Part shown: piece after piece, positions 26,544-35,098 of the stretch | How positions within the stretch are numbered: the first letter of the stretch is position 1 | How the letters are laid out: every line of letters begins with the position of its first letter | DNA from: Saliterribacillus persicus | GTDB taxonomy: Bacteria; Bacillota; Bacilli; Bacillales; Amphibacillaceae | DNA: 39,228 nucleotides | Reading direction: 5' to 3' | Assembly: GCF_003337485.1 (NCBI RefSeq) | Contig: NZ_QPJJ01000024.1 | Location: 1 to 39,228, forward strand | Made by a program: the position numbers and the translations under genes | The notes under the pieces: generated by a model | What the model was told of the DNA's origin: nothing | What the model saw: only the letters and a program-made list of their open reading frames with translations | Database searches by the model: none

Positions 26544-26567
26544 AATCTTTGTCATGTGACAAAGATT
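26544..26567 (-). terminator. Terminator of ytpQ-ytpR
   Basis: Perfect 11-bp stem AATCTTTGTCA / TGACAAAGATT, minus-strand tail TTTTTCTG, starting 2 bases beyond the ytpR stop. Confidence 0.85.
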
Positions 26568-26568
26568 C

Positions 26569-27174
26569 TTAGAAAAGAAAAGTCTCTCCAGCTTTTTTGT
26601 TTTCATCTAATACATAAATACCTTTTTCTTTTGGAGCATTTGGTATGCCCAATTCTTTTTGTGAACAAATCATACCATTTGAATCAACTCCACGAAGCTG
26701 AGTTGGTTTAATTTCCATTCCACTCGGCATAATTGCCCCAACTCTTGCTACTACAACCTTTTGGCCTACATCCACATTCGGTGCACCACATACGATTTGT
26801 AGAGTTTCGTCCCCAACGTCCACTTGACAAACACGTAATTTATCCGCGTTTTCATGCGCATCTATTGACTCTACAAAACCTACAACGAACTTAGGTCTAA
26901 GATCAACGTCTAACGATTCATTTAGTTCATTTTCGCTAAAAACTTCTTCTATTCTTGTAAGAAAATTTTCTGTTAATTCGTTTTTACCTGTTTCTAAATC
27001 TTTAAAATAATGGGAAGCGTTAAATATATTATATCCAACTACTTCATTAGTTCCTTTGTCCATTATTTTTACTACATCCTGATGGGCTTGAAACTTAACT
27101 TCATCTCGATCAATAATTTTAATAGGAATTAATAATACATCACCAATTCCTTTTTGATTATAAAATACATGCAT
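26569..27174 (-). CDS. ytpR: YtpR-type tRNA-binding domain protein
   Basis: A 201-residue protein, the same length as B. subtilis YtpR. The N-terminal half (about 1-90) is a DUF4479-type domain. The C-terminal half (about 93-200) is an EMAP-II/OB-fold tRNA-binding domain like the N-terminus of the PheRS beta subunit: [48 protein letters not shown] link to tRNA handling is inferred from the domain; the cellular role is unknown. The ATG at 27174 has GAGAGGAAG upstream. It follows ytpQ by 18 bases and is cotranscribed with it. Confidence 0.93.
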   Translation of the reverse strand: MHVFYNQKGIGDVLLIPIKIIDRDEVKFQAHQDVVKIMDKGTNEVVGYNIFNASHYFKDLETGKNELTENFLTRIEEVFSENELNESLDVDLRPKFVVGFVESIDAHENADKLRVCQVDVGDETLQIVCGAPNVDVGQKVVVARVGAIMPSGMEIKPTQLRGVDSNGMICSQKELGIPNAPKEKGIYVLDENKKAGETFLF

Positions 27175-27192
27175 TATCCATACTTCCTCTCG

Positions 27193-27996
27193 CTATTTTT
27201 TCGGTTTGTTTTTTGCCAAAATAAAAACAGGTTCTAATTTTTTCTCATCATAAATAAATGGTAAAGATGTAATTGGTACTCTGCCTTCAGCGAAAAATTT
27301 CATTGTCATCTGTGCTAAAATATCATATCCAGTTTCATTTTTTATATCAGCTAAGATCAACACATCCTGATGAGGTACAGCAACAGCTAATTCTCCACTA
27401 GTGTTTACCAGCATTTCATCTAGGAAGGTTTCGTTCAAAATTCTACTGGCGTCATAACCATCTTGACTTGCTACAAAATAAAAATCATTTTCAGCTACTA
27501 TATCTTTTTTTGGCTCGATCTTTAGCGATCGAACGTTAAACATAGCCACTTCTTTTAGTCGCTCTTTTGACCAATCATTTTCTTCCAACATTTTATCATC
27601 AATTAATTGATAGCTCGCACCAGTATCGATTGCATAATAGATATTGGTTTCAGCGGTGTGTTTGGTGAATATCAATTTATTACCTGCTTTTGATTTCTTT
27701 GGAAAAGAAGTAGCTCGAATCACTGGAAATATCTTCGTTTCATTTCCTGTTAAGTGATATTTCTCTGTCATCATTTTTAGAGATTCAGTAACATGATATA
27801 CAAGTTCGTCTATTGCTTTTTCACCACGTTCCTCGTACTTACCAATTACATTAGGTAATTTAATTGCCACTCCTTGTTGAGTTGCATTCCACTCCACTCT
27901 ATAACTGTCATTTTCACGATTAAAAGATGTTCGGTATTCTTTATTCGAAAAACGCTCGTCTAATATCTTTTTTAGTTTTATACTTGTCATTTTCAT
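27193..27996 (-). CDS. ytpQ: YtpQ, DUF1444 family protein
   Basis: A 267-residue cytoplasmic protein (B. subtilis YtpQ about 269) of unknown function, DUF1444 family. It is mostly mixed alpha/beta, with FPVIRATSFP and the central YAIDTGASYQLID being typical conserved stretches; no catalytic motif is recognised. The ATG at 27996 is eight bases after AAAGGAGG. Ten more codons are open upstream but pass through that ribosome site. A sequence resembling an extended -10 (TGATAAAAT, near 28040) may be its promoter. It forms an operon with ytpR. Confidence 0.92.
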   Translation of the reverse strand: MKMTSIKLKKILDERFSNKEYRTSFNRENDSYRVEWNATQQGVAIKLPNVIGKYEERGEKAIDELVYHVTESLKMMTEKYHLTGNETKIFPVIRATSFPKKSKAGNKLIFTKHTAETNIYYAIDTGASYQLIDDKMLEENDWSKERLKEVAMFNVRSLKIEPKKDIVAENDFYFVASQDGYDASRILNETFLDEMLVNTSGELAVAVPHQDVLILADIKNETGYDILAQMTMKFFAEGRVPITSLPFIYDEKKLEPVFILAKNKPKK

Positions 27997-28164
27997 AAAA
28001 AAATCCTCCTTTGCGGAAGAAAACAACTATTCTTCATTTTATCATGAATCCATCAAAATTAAAAATAATTAGGCATTCTTTTCATTGTTGGAAAAACTTA
28101 TATTAAATGTGTTTGATCTTCAAAGAAATTATACTATTTAAAAAGGTATTATCATTATATAAAT

Positions 28165-28209
28165 AAAAGATTAGCGTACTCTCATCAAAAGTAAGCACGC
28201 TAATCTTTT
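28165..28209 (-). terminator. Terminator of the ytoP-to-ytpP operon
   Basis: AAAAGATTAGCGT (28165-28177) pairs with ACGCTAATCTTTT (28197-28209). The minus-strand tail is TATTTATATAA. It begins right after the ytpP stop. Confidence 0.88.
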
Positions 28210-28210
28210 A

Positions 28211-28528
28211 TTATTTGGATAAACTATCTATAAACTTTTCAATTTCTTCTTGTGACTTAAATGCTTTACTTACAAATCTACCTGTTTCTTCGCCTTTATC
28301 ATAAGCTAAGAAACTGGGGATACCAAAAATATCATGTGAAATACAGATATCTATAAATTGATCACGATCCACATAGACAAATGTATAAGCATTATATTTC
28401 TTCTCTATTTCAGGGAGCACTGGTTCTATTGCTCTGCAATCTGGACACCAATTTGCTGAGAACAAGAATATAATATCGTGTTCTTGTTTAAGTTGATTAA
28501 ATTCTTCCTCTGATTTTAAATAGTCCAT
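28211..28528 (-). CDS. ytpP: YtpP, thioredoxin-like protein
   Basis: A 105-residue thioredoxin fold with the active site CPDC at residues 28-31 (SANWCPDCRAIEP) and the cis-proline in GIPSF. B. subtilis YtpP is 107 residues. It should reduce disulfides in the cytoplasm; the partner is unknown. The ribosome site is CAGGAGG. It is last in a run of four minus-strand genes (ytoP, DUF84 phosphatase, small membrane protein, ytpP) and ends at a strong terminator. Confidence 0.93.
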   Translation of the reverse strand: MDYLKSEEEFNQLKQEHDIIFLFSANWCPDCRAIEPVLPEIEKKYNAYTFVYVDRDQFIDICISHDIFGIPSFLAYDKGEETGRFVSKAFKSQEEIEKFIDSLSK

Positions 28529-28559
28529 CTTTTTATCCCTCCTGTGCGGTAGAATAGCA

Positions 28560-29081
28560 TTAATTGTCAGTATATGCTATTGAATTAGCCATTTGCATCA
28601 TCTCTAAAGCATCATTTTCTAAACGATTTTTTTCACTTATTGTCGTAATTTTAACTCCTCCAACACCTATTTCTAGCTGATATTCTTTTTCTTCTAATTG
28701 AGCAATTTTTATATAGCCAAATCGCTCATCATCTGAAAAAGATGTCAATAACAGAGGTGATTCCATTTGAGAAGCTGCCTCAAAGTTTAATCGAGAAGTC
28801 GCAGTCTCTAAAGCGTTATAAAACAGGATATAGGTTTGATTCTCTTTTTTTAATATCAAATTGCTTATCGATTCTTCTTCAACTTCAAATTCAGCTGGTA
28901 GGAAAAGAGAAAAATTTTCTGCTTCATAATTTGTCTCTAGTTGTTCCTCTAAAAATACCTCTTCTGTATCCGTCTCTATCTCTTGTATGACTTCCTCAAA
29001 GGGCTTAATACTCTCGAATGTCATATATATGACAAATAAAACGAGTATGATAACTACTGGAACACCAATTTTATTCTGCAT
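28560..29081 (-). CDS. Small membrane-anchored protein of unknown function
   Basis: A 173-residue protein I do not recognise. One N-terminal membrane helix (residues 6-22, VPVVIILVLFVIYMTF) would leave the rest outside the cell. A short acidic stretch follows (ETDTEEVFLEEQ), then an alpha/beta domain of about 120 residues without cysteines. The ATG has AGGAGG 10 bases upstream. It lies 31 bases before ytpP and 87 bases after the DUF84 gene and is probably cotranscribed. Composition is like its neighbours, with no sign of transfer. Confidence 0.82.
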   Translation of the reverse strand: MQNKIGVPVVIILVLFVIYMTFESIKPFEEVIQEIETDTEEVFLEEQLETNYEAENFSLFLPAEFEVEEESISNLILKKENQTYILFYNALETATSRLNFEAASQMESPLLLTSFSDDERFGYIKIAQLEEKEYQLEIGVGGVKITTISEKNRLENDALEMMQMANSIAYTDN

Positions 29082-29168
29082 TGTCTTTAAGCCTCCTGGC
29101 GATTCATTCCCCTTATACTCCCAGTATATATTTTATCTTTCTAATGCTTTTGATGCAAGTATAACTTT

Positions 29169-29690
29169 CTAAAATAGATCTTTTTGCCCATAAAATAGAT
29201 ATTGGCCATATGCTAGTTTTATGACGTGTTCAAACATATCCTTGCGCTTTACTATGTTATTCGTGAATATCCCAATTGCACCAGCATGGTGCCGAATGTT
29301 CTTTTCTTTGGTGAATTCATCCATAATATCCCCTAATTCTTTTCCTTCATGTAATTTTTCAGCAATAAATTCAGGTAGAGGTATTCTTGCGCCACTCGCG
29401 ACAAAAAGTTTTTTTTCACCAGCATATATTGCTCCCCAGTTTATCAAAAAGGTTTGCTTTTCTATTTCCATTATCCCACCTTCAAGACCAATACCTAACG
29501 AGCCTGGTTTATATTCATAGCTTGCTATTGCGCGATTAATTGCTCCTTTTTTAGTTTCCAAGTCTGATATAGGTTGAGAGCTTACATTAGATTCCGTTTT
29601 TATACTTTCTACTTTATCAGATGGAAAAACTTCTGAAACAGCAGCAACTTTTGCCTTATTTGTAGATCCAATGATGATATCCATCTTCAT
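29169..29690 (-). CDS. DUF84 family NTPase (YjjX-type inosine/xanthosine triphosphatase)
   Basis: A 173-residue protein related to E. coli YjjX, which hydrolyses the abnormal nucleotides ITP and XTP. It begins with DIIIGSTNKAKVAAV, which resembles the nucleotide-binding start of Maf/HAM1-like pyrophosphatases, and continues with GAINRA and GIGLEGGIME, both typical of DUF84. The start is either ATG 29690 or ATG 29684; AAAAGGA is four and about ten bases away respectively, so the second is equally likely. It follows ytoP by about 12 bases in the same operon. Confidence 0.88.
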   Translation of the reverse strand: MKMDIIIGSTNKAKVAAVSEVFPSDKVESIKTESNVSSQPISDLETKKGAINRAIASYEYKPGSLGIGLEGGIMEIEKQTFLINWGAIYAGEKKLFVASGARIPLPEFIAEKLHEGKELGDIMDEFTKEKNIRHHAGAIGIFTNNIVKRKDMFEHVIKLAYGQYLFYGQKDLF

Positions 29691-29702
29691 CCATCCTTTT
29701 CA

Positions 29703-30764
29703 CTATTTTCGAATCGATTGAAGGGTCGACTGATCTGTATTTTTAACAAGCTCTGTTATCAAATGCTTTGCTGCTGCATAATCATCTATATGAATGATCG
29801 AAGCGTGGGTGTGAATATATCTTGAACAAATTCCTACCACTGCAGAAGGTACCCCTTGATTAGAAATGTGAACTCGTCCAGCGTCTGTTCCTCCCTGTGA
29901 GATAAAGTATTGATATGGAATATTATTCGATTCTGCAGTATCTAATAAAAATTCTTTCATTCCATGATCTGTAATCATAGAGCGATCAAAGATACGAAGA
30001 AGAGCTCCTTTACCTAATTGTCCAAATTCATTTTTATCACCAGACATATCGTTAGCAGGTGAAGCGTCTAACGCATAAAAAATATCAGGCTCAATCATAT
30101 TAGCAGCTACTTGAGCCCCTCTTAATCCTACTTCTTCTTGTACGGTTGCACCAGAATATAGTTGATTAGGTAATGTCTCATTTTGCAATTCCTTTAAGAG
30201 TTCTATAGCTAATCCACAACCATAGCGATTATCCCATGCTTTTGCCAATATTTTTTTCTCATTAGCCATCGGTGTAAAAGGCGAAACTGGAATTATCGAA
30301 TCCCCGGGTCGAATGCCCATTTTAAGTACATCTTCTTTATCATCAGCACCAACATCAATTAACATATTTTTTTGTTCCATCGGTTTTTTACGTTGTGCCT
30401 CTGTCAAATTATGAGGAGGAATAGAACCAATAACTCCAATGATAGAATCTTTTTTTGTTTTAATTTCAACACGTTGTGATAATAATACTTGTGACCACCA
30501 ACCTCCTAAAGGTTGAAATCGAAGCATGCCATTTTCAGTTATTTGCGTTACCATAAAAGCAACTTCATCCATATGACCTGCAACCATCACTTTTGGTCCT
30601 TTTCCTTTTTTCACACCAAAAACTCCACCTAGACGGTCTTCTATCATTTCATCAGCATATTTATTTAATTCTTGTTTCATAAAATCACGTACTTTTGACT
30701 CGTCTCCTGGTGCTCCAGGTAGCTCGGTTAAAGTCTTGAATAAAGCTAATGTTTCTTGATTCAT
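29703..30764 (-). CDS. ytoP: M42-family metallo-aminopeptidase YtoP
   Basis: A 353-residue co-catalytic metal aminopeptidase of the M42 (TET/FrvX) family; B. subtilis YtoP is 357. Metal-binding and catalytic stretches: [12 protein letters not shown] (His, about residue 60), [11 protein letters not shown] (bridging Asp), [11 protein letters not shown] (catalytic Glu pair), FYALDASPA and the final [11 protein letters not shown] (His). The substrate is probably peptides with N-terminal acidic or neutral residues; this is inferred. The ribosome site is CAGGAGG. First gene of the four-gene operon ending at ytpP. Confidence 0.94.
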   Translation of the reverse strand: MNQETLALFKTLTELPGAPGDESKVRDFMKQELNKYADEMIEDRLGGVFGVKKGKGPKVMVAGHMDEVAFMVTQITENGMLRFQPLGGWWSQVLLSQRVEIKTKKDSIIGVIGSIPPHNLTEAQRKKPMEQKNMLIDVGADDKEDVLKMGIRPGDSIIPVSPFTPMANEKKILAKAWDNRYGCGLAIELLKELQNETLPNQLYSGATVQEEVGLRGAQVAANMIEPDIFYALDASPANDMSGDKNEFGQLGKGALLRIFDRSMITDHGMKEFLLDTAESNNIPYQYFISQGGTDAGRVHISNQGVPSAVVGICSRYIHTHASIIHIDDYAAAKHLITELVKNTDQSTLQSIRK

Positions 30765-30903
30765 GTAAATATCCTCCTGTTTTATTCAATCTTATTTTCT
30801 ATTTTACCTATATTTCGCTATACTATAAAGGAAAAGATGTTATTATATAAAGAGAAAATATAATAGCTAAGAAAGTTGTAAATTATGTTAATGGGGTGAA
30901 ATA

Positions 30904-31218
30904 ATGAAATACAATAAAGTAATTCTAGCTGCAGGTCTTGGTGTTATTGCTGGTTTTCTTATCAGCGAATATGCAGATAAAGACACATTAGTGAAGCCAG
31001 AAAAAGCACTTAAAAATGCTCGAGAACTCTTTAAAAAGCAAGGTCCCGTAAGTGGTTCATGGATCTATATGAAAGCAGAAAAAATTAATCGTCATGGATT
31101 AGAATATCTGGTATATCGTGGGGGAATCACAAAACATTCAACAGATTCTCAAGAAAGCATAGAATTTTATCTTGATGCAAAGTCAGGTACCATCTTAGAA
31201 GTTAAAAAAACAGCATAA
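30904..31218 (+). CDS. ytzB: YtzB, PepSY-domain membrane protein
   Basis: A 104-residue protein, the same length as B. subtilis YtzB. The N-terminal helix (VILAAGLGVIAGFLI) anchors it; the remainder (about 45-104, IEFYLDAKSGTILEV at the end) is a PepSY-like domain, often linked with inhibition of extracellular peptidases. The ATG follows AATGGGGTG. A TATAAT at 30860-30865 may be its -10 box. It is monocistronic and divergent from ytoP. Confidence 0.88.
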   Translation: MKYNKVILAAGLGVIAGFLISEYADKDTLVKPEKALKNARELFKKQGPVSGSWIYMKAEKINRHGLEYLVYRGGITKHSTDSQESIEFYLDAKSGTILEVKKTA

Positions 31219-31269
31219 CCATATAGAGTTAATTTCATACTGTTTATAAGGCGATACATAGTTAAATAA

Positions 31270-31330
31270 AAAGCGTAGTCCTTTAGAATGGCACTTGTAA
31301 TAACAAGTATCTTCTTTAAGACTACGCTCT
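31270..31330 (+). terminator. Bidirectional terminator between ytzB and trmB
   Basis: AGCGTAGTC (31272-31280) pairs with GACTACGCT, with an inner CTTGT/ACAAG hairpin. Plus-strand tail CTATTTTTATTTT; minus-strand tail TTTTTATTT. Confidence 0.85.
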
Positions 31331-31380
31331 ATTTTTATTTTAAATTTAACTTATTTCCTACTATTAAGAACTTAATGCCC

Positions 31381-32019
31381 TCATACAAATCGTGCAACAC
31401 ATCTATAAATAGGCTGTCCTTTAGCTGAAAACTTTTCTTCATACTCTGTCATGACATTTGTAGAATCTTCTATTTCATGTAAATCTAACGTTACTTCTTC
31501 AAGCACCATGCCAAAATTAGAAAAGCTAACCAATGAATACTCAAATAAAGATTGGTTATCTGTTTTAAGCGTCACTTTACCATTTTCTTTTAAAATAGTT
31601 TTATACTGCTCTAAAAAGGTAGAGTAAGTTAATCTTCTCTTTTCATGACGGTTTTTAGGCCATGGATCCGAAAAATTCAAATAAATGTGGTCTATTTCAT
31701 TTTCCGAAAACATTTCTCTTAAATCTTTTGCGTCTTCATTTATTAATTTCACATTATTTACATCTTCATCTTTTACTTTTTGGACGGCACTGACAATAAT
31801 ACTTTTTACTACTTCTATTCCGACGAAGTTAACGTTTGGGTATTGCTTTGCCATTCCGCATATAAATTGCCCTTTTCCTGTTCCAATTTCTAAATGGATG
31901 GGTTGAGCTTCTGAAAAATTATCTTTCCAACGCTTATGCTTTGAAACTGGTTCCAATTCGACAATATGTTTATTTTCTTTCAGATAATCATCTGCCCATG
32001 GTTTATGACGTGTTCGCAT
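31381..32019 (-). CDS. trmB: tRNA (guanine-N7-)-methyltransferase
   Basis: Methylates G46 in the variable loop of tRNA using S-adenosylmethionine. The length is 212 residues (B. subtilis 213). Motifs: IEIGTGKGQFICGMA (SAM site, about residues 44-58), NFVGIEVVKSI, and LNFSDPWPKNRHEKRRLT (catalytic Asp and tRNA-contact region, about 116-133). The ribosome site is AAAAGGAG. It lies downstream of ytmP but is separated from it by a hairpin; it ends at a terminator shared with convergent ytzB. Confidence 0.96.
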   Translation of the reverse strand: MRTRHKPWADDYLKENKHIVELEPVSKHKRWKDNFSEAQPIHLEIGTGKGQFICGMAKQYPNVNFVGIEVVKSIIVSAVQKVKDEDVNNVKLINEDAKDLREMFSENEIDHIYLNFSDPWPKNRHEKRRLTYSTFLEQYKTILKENGKVTLKTDNQSLFEYSLVSFSNFGMVLEEVTLDLHEIEDSTNVMTEYEEKFSAKGQPIYRCVARFV

Positions 32020-32051
32020 AACTAAACTCCTTTTACTGTTATAGAATGAAA

Positions 32052-32080
32052 TAGAAGAACTGCCCTAAACAGTTCTTCTA
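32052..32080 (-). terminator. Terminator of ytmP
   Basis: Perfect 11-bp stem TAGAAGAACTG / CAGTTCTTCTA with a 7-base loop; the minus-strand tail is TTTCATTCT. It sits between ytmP and trmB, so trmB must have its own start or depend on readthrough. Confidence 0.75.
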
Positions 32081-32140
32081 AAATAGATAAATGTATTAAA
32101 TGATTCGTTATTTTTTCTCTTAAATTACTTAGGATTTCAA

Positions 32141-32947
32141 CTATATATTAACGTCTGAATCAATATGCGCTAATAACTGTTTAATTTCCATTCTTTGAGA
32201 GTATGCTTCTTCCATTCTGTTACGTTTTTGATACCAAATATAATTGTCAACGGCAGCTATTAATAGATACCAATACATTCTTCTAATAAGTTGTGGAGAT
32301 TTTTCCATTCCATAATGGTCCAACCAATCTTCCCATTCGCTCATCGGAATATAAGAATGCAAAATTCTTCCAATATCCATTGCAGGATCCCCTACACGAG
32401 CATTATCCCAATCAATCAAATAAAGTTCACCATTATTAGAAAGCATCCAATTATGGTGATCTAGATCGCAATGACATACTACTTGCTTCTCACAAACCAT
32501 TTCAGAAACATGCTGCTCTAAGTATTTTGAAGCTTGATATATTTCTATAGGAGTATAGCTGTTCGTATGTTCAGCAATCTTATTTTTTGTTTTAAATAAT
32601 AAATGTGATGCCTGAATAGGTCTTCTATCTATTCGTAAAAGCATATCTAGCAATTCAGTAGAGTGATGGATTTTACTTAACAGTTTCGCCACCTCTGGGT
32701 GCTGCATTTCTTCAGGATTAAGCGCTTTTCCATCTAACCATTGTTGTGCTGTTACTACATCACCATTTTCTAAGCGTTTTGTCCATACTAGCTTAGGAAC
32801 AATACCTTGGGCGGACAGTACTGCTAAAAATGGTGAGGAATTTCGTTTTAAAAATAATTGCTTTTGTTCCGACTGCGCATAATAAGCAGCCCCAGTCGAA
32901 CCGCCTGCAGGTATTATTTTCCAGTCATCACCTAAAATGTGTTCCAC
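32141..32947 (-). CDS. ytmP: YtmP, aminoglycoside phosphotransferase-like kinase
   Basis: A 268-residue protein kinase-fold phosphotransferase of the APH/choline kinase family. It has CHCDLDHHNWM (catalytic Asp in the Brenner motif, about residue 160) and LIDWDNARVGDPAMDIG (metal-binding Asp, about 180). The phosphate acceptor is unknown; it need not be a resistance enzyme. The start is GTG at 32947, nine bases after AGAGG; another GTG at 32956 lies inside that ribosome site and is rejected. Confidence 0.9.
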   Translation of the reverse strand: MEHILGDDWKIIPAGGSTGAAYYAQSEQKQLFLKRNSSPFLAVLSAQGIVPKLVWTKRLENGDVVTAQQWLDGKALNPEEMQHPEVAKLLSKIHHSTELLDMLLRIDRRPIQASHLLFKTKNKIAEHTNSYTPIEIYQASKYLEQHVSEMVCEKQVVCHCDLDHHNWMLSNNGELYLIDWDNARVGDPAMDIGRILHSYIPMSEWEDWLDHYGMEKSPQLIRRMYWYLLIAAVDNYIWYQKRNRMEEAYSQRMEIKQLLAHIDSDVNI

Positions 32948-33096
32948 AGCTGTCACCCTCTAACTTTTAATCTTGATGATTGATTCCGTTCATTATCTTT
33001 TTTAGAGAATTCTATAAATCTATAAAAAAAGAATCGTACTAATAGATTAACTTAAAATAGGGTTATATTTCAAGAGAAAATTTGTTTTATTTAAAA

Positions 33097-34008
33097 TTAA
33101 AATGTTTCTGTTTGATCCTGTTGGTCCCACTCTGGTCTTTTCATGGCTTTCGTTTCTACATATCTAAGGATATAATCCGCCACTTTAAGTTGTCGATGCT
33201 TTAACGGTGAAGAGATACTTCTTTTCTCCATTAACCAACGATCATGACTATCTATATCTATATATTTAGTTTGATAGGGTTCTGCACCAAATTCAATTTT
33301 ATTTTTACGGGTTAACACAACTTTTGTGACCGGAAAGTCTAAATCGTGTTTTTTGAAAATACTTTTTAGTATTTTTTCTGTTCTCTTCAATGAGAGCAAA
33401 GGACTAAAGATTTTTGATTGAATCTGATTTTCTTCTTTATACCAAGTTCGATCATCACCAGCAATTAGTAGTTGGTTATCCTCCCATTCAAATACACGAA
33501 TAATCTCTATTCCTAGTGGACTTATTAATATAATATCAGCTTCCATCGGGCTATTTTTTAAATCAAAAACTGGATTATACATTAATAAAAAGGTGTCCGG
33601 AAATCGCTGTAAGAAGTATTTTAATAATGGTTCTTGATAATAGGTTCTATCCAGAAATGACATTTCACTTATCGTCGTTGAGGCCCACTTTAATTGAAAC
33701 GGCAATAAAGTATCTAAAAAATACTGTTTTAACTCTTCTTCTGTTTGCGGTAGAACATCTTCTTCCGTCACTTTCTCTTCTTCAATTTCTTCTCTTTTTT
33801 TAAAGAAGGAGCGCCAGTTAAAAAAATTATTTTCTGCTGTTTCCTCTTCCATATTATCGGTCTCTAAAAACTGTTGATTTTGAAATTCCCAAGCACTTTT
33901 TAATCTCTTCCAATTTTCCTGCTTTAATCTCGTAAATTGACTTGGATAGTGGTATATATCCTTTTCATATCTAGAAATATAATTTTCTAATTTTATTAGT
34001 TGAACCAA
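33097..34008 (-). CDS. NERD-like (nuclease-related domain) protein
   Basis: A 303-residue protein in the place of B. subtilis ytlQ. The N-terminal 80 residues are charged and probably helical. The part around PMEADIILISPLGIEIIRVF and a following W and SKIFSPLLSL resemble the NERD fold, which is akin to restriction endonucleases. The Lys of the D-(E/D)-x-K site is not in place (IIRVFEW), so nuclease activity is doubtful. The start is TTG at 34008, five bases after GAGGTG and nine bases after the thpR stop, so the two are cotranscribed. The NERD assignment is tentative. Confidence 0.75.
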   Translation of the reverse strand: MVQLIKLENYISRYEKDIYHYPSQFTRLKQENWKRLKSAWEFQNQQFLETDNMEEETAENNFFNWRSFFKKREEIEEEKVTEEDVLPQTEEELKQYFLDTLLPFQLKWASTTISEMSFLDRTYYQEPLLKYFLQRFPDTFLLMYNPVFDLKNSPMEADIILISPLGIEIIRVFEWEDNQLLIAGDDRTWYKEENQIQSKIFSPLLSLKRTEKILKSIFKKHDLDFPVTKVVLTRKNKIEFGAEPYQTKYIDIDSHDRWLMEKRSISSPLKHRQLKVADYILRYVETKAMKRPEWDQQDQTETF

Positions 34009-34017
34009 GATGTCACC

Positions 34018-34578
34018 TCATTTAAATTCCACCATTTTAGTAATTTCATATTTTGGTGTGGAATTAGGATTTATTTTAAACAACGCAATTTTATTGATTT
34101 CAATATTTTTAATCTCTTTGTTATTATTAACGGCTATTTCTATGGATTCTTTAGCGTTCTCCGTTGAAGCCCATTTTTTTGCAAGCGTAATATGAGGAGA
34201 ATAGCTTCGTTTTTCCGTTTTTTTATTCACTATTTCTACTATGTTATTTACTTCTTCATATATATTTATTAACTCTTGCTTTTTTTCTACATCAATCCAA
34301 ATCACTCTTGGTTTTTCTTTATTTCCAAAATACCGAAGTTGGCCAATAGTTATAGGGAAGGCTTCAAAAGCTTTGAACCGTTCCATTTCTTTTACTACCA
34401 TAACCACTTCCCTTTTAGCAAGGGAACCAAAAAAATGAAGCGTAATATGGAAATCCTCTTCATGCGGCCATACTTTATATAGGAGCGATTTGTTATGATA
34501 AAGATTTGATTGAATTCTTTTCAGCCATTCTTTTGTTTTAGAATCTAAAGAAATGGCTATAAAATAATGTGCATCCAT
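34018..34578 (-). CDS. thpR: RNA 2',3'-cyclic phosphodiesterase ThpR (2'-5' RNA ligase family)
   Basis: A 186-residue 2H phosphoesterase (B. subtilis YtlP 183). The two defining HxTx motifs are HITL at residues 44-47 and HITLAKKW near residue 129. It opens 2',3'-cyclic phosphates at RNA ends to 2'-phosphates; ligase activity in vitro gave the older name. The ribosome site is AGTAGGTG before the ATG. It is followed by the NERD-like gene after nine bases. Confidence 0.94.
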   Translation of the reverse strand: MDAHYFIAISLDSKTKEWLKRIQSNLYHNKSLLYKVWPHEEDFHITLHFFGSLAKREVVMVVKEMERFKAFEAFPITIGQLRYFGNKEKPRVIWIDVEKKQELINIYEEVNNIVEIVNKKTEKRSYSPHITLAKKWASTENAKESIEIAVNNNKEIKNIEINKIALFKINPNSTPKYEITKMVEFK

Positions 34579-34754
34579 ATAAATTCACCTACTTTATAAT
34601 TGATAATCTGATTTACTTGAGAATTGGATTATTAATTATCTGTAAATTTAGATTTATATTCTAGCCTAATTGGTTTAAAAGGTGTAAAATGGAAGTATCA
34701 ACTGGATATTTTGCTTCATCAATTGTTCTTCGATAAATAAGAAGGAGTGATTTT

Positions 34755-34973
34755 TTGAGTCAATCAACCACCCGTATGTTAACTCGCGCCAAAGCAGTCT
34801 ATCTTTTTATAAAAGAAAATGATGGTGCGACGACTCGCGAGATAGCAGAAGAATTTGGAATTACCGATCGAACCGTTCAGCGAGACTTACATTTACTCGC
34901 CTATAATGGACTCGTTAATAGCCCAAACCGCGGAGAGTGGAAAATCACCGAAAAGAAAGTAAGGATATCTTGA
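34755..34973 (+). CDS. ytzE: Small DeoR-type helix-turn-helix protein YtzE
   Basis: A 72-residue protein consisting of a single winged helix-turn-helix of DeoR type (TREIAEEFGITDRTVQRDL), with no sensor domain. B. subtilis YtzE is similar in size and position. It probably binds DNA as a dimer; targets are unknown. The start is TTG at 34755 with AAGGAGTG about eight bases upstream. It is monocistronic and convergent with the pseudouridine synthase gene. Confidence 0.88.
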   Translation: MSQSTTRMLTRAKAVYLFIKENDGATTREIAEEFGITDRTVQRDLHLLAYNGLVNSPNRGEWKITEKKVRIS

Positions 34974-35046
34974 TATAGACAAAGAAGCAAACTTAACCAT
35001 TAAAAATCGCAGCTGAATTTTACTAATCAAAATAGAAAATAATTTG

Positions 35047-35073
35047 AACACGATACGAGTTTGGTATCGTGTT
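35047..35073 (+). terminator. Terminator of ytzE, probably shared with the pseudouridine synthase gene
   Basis: Perfect 10-bp stem AACACGATAC / GTATCGTGTT with a 7-base loop, then TTCTTTC on the plus strand. The minus-strand tail (CAAATTATTTTC) is weaker. Confidence 0.82.
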
Positions 35074-35098
35074 TTCTTTCCGCTATTTTTTTCAAAAC

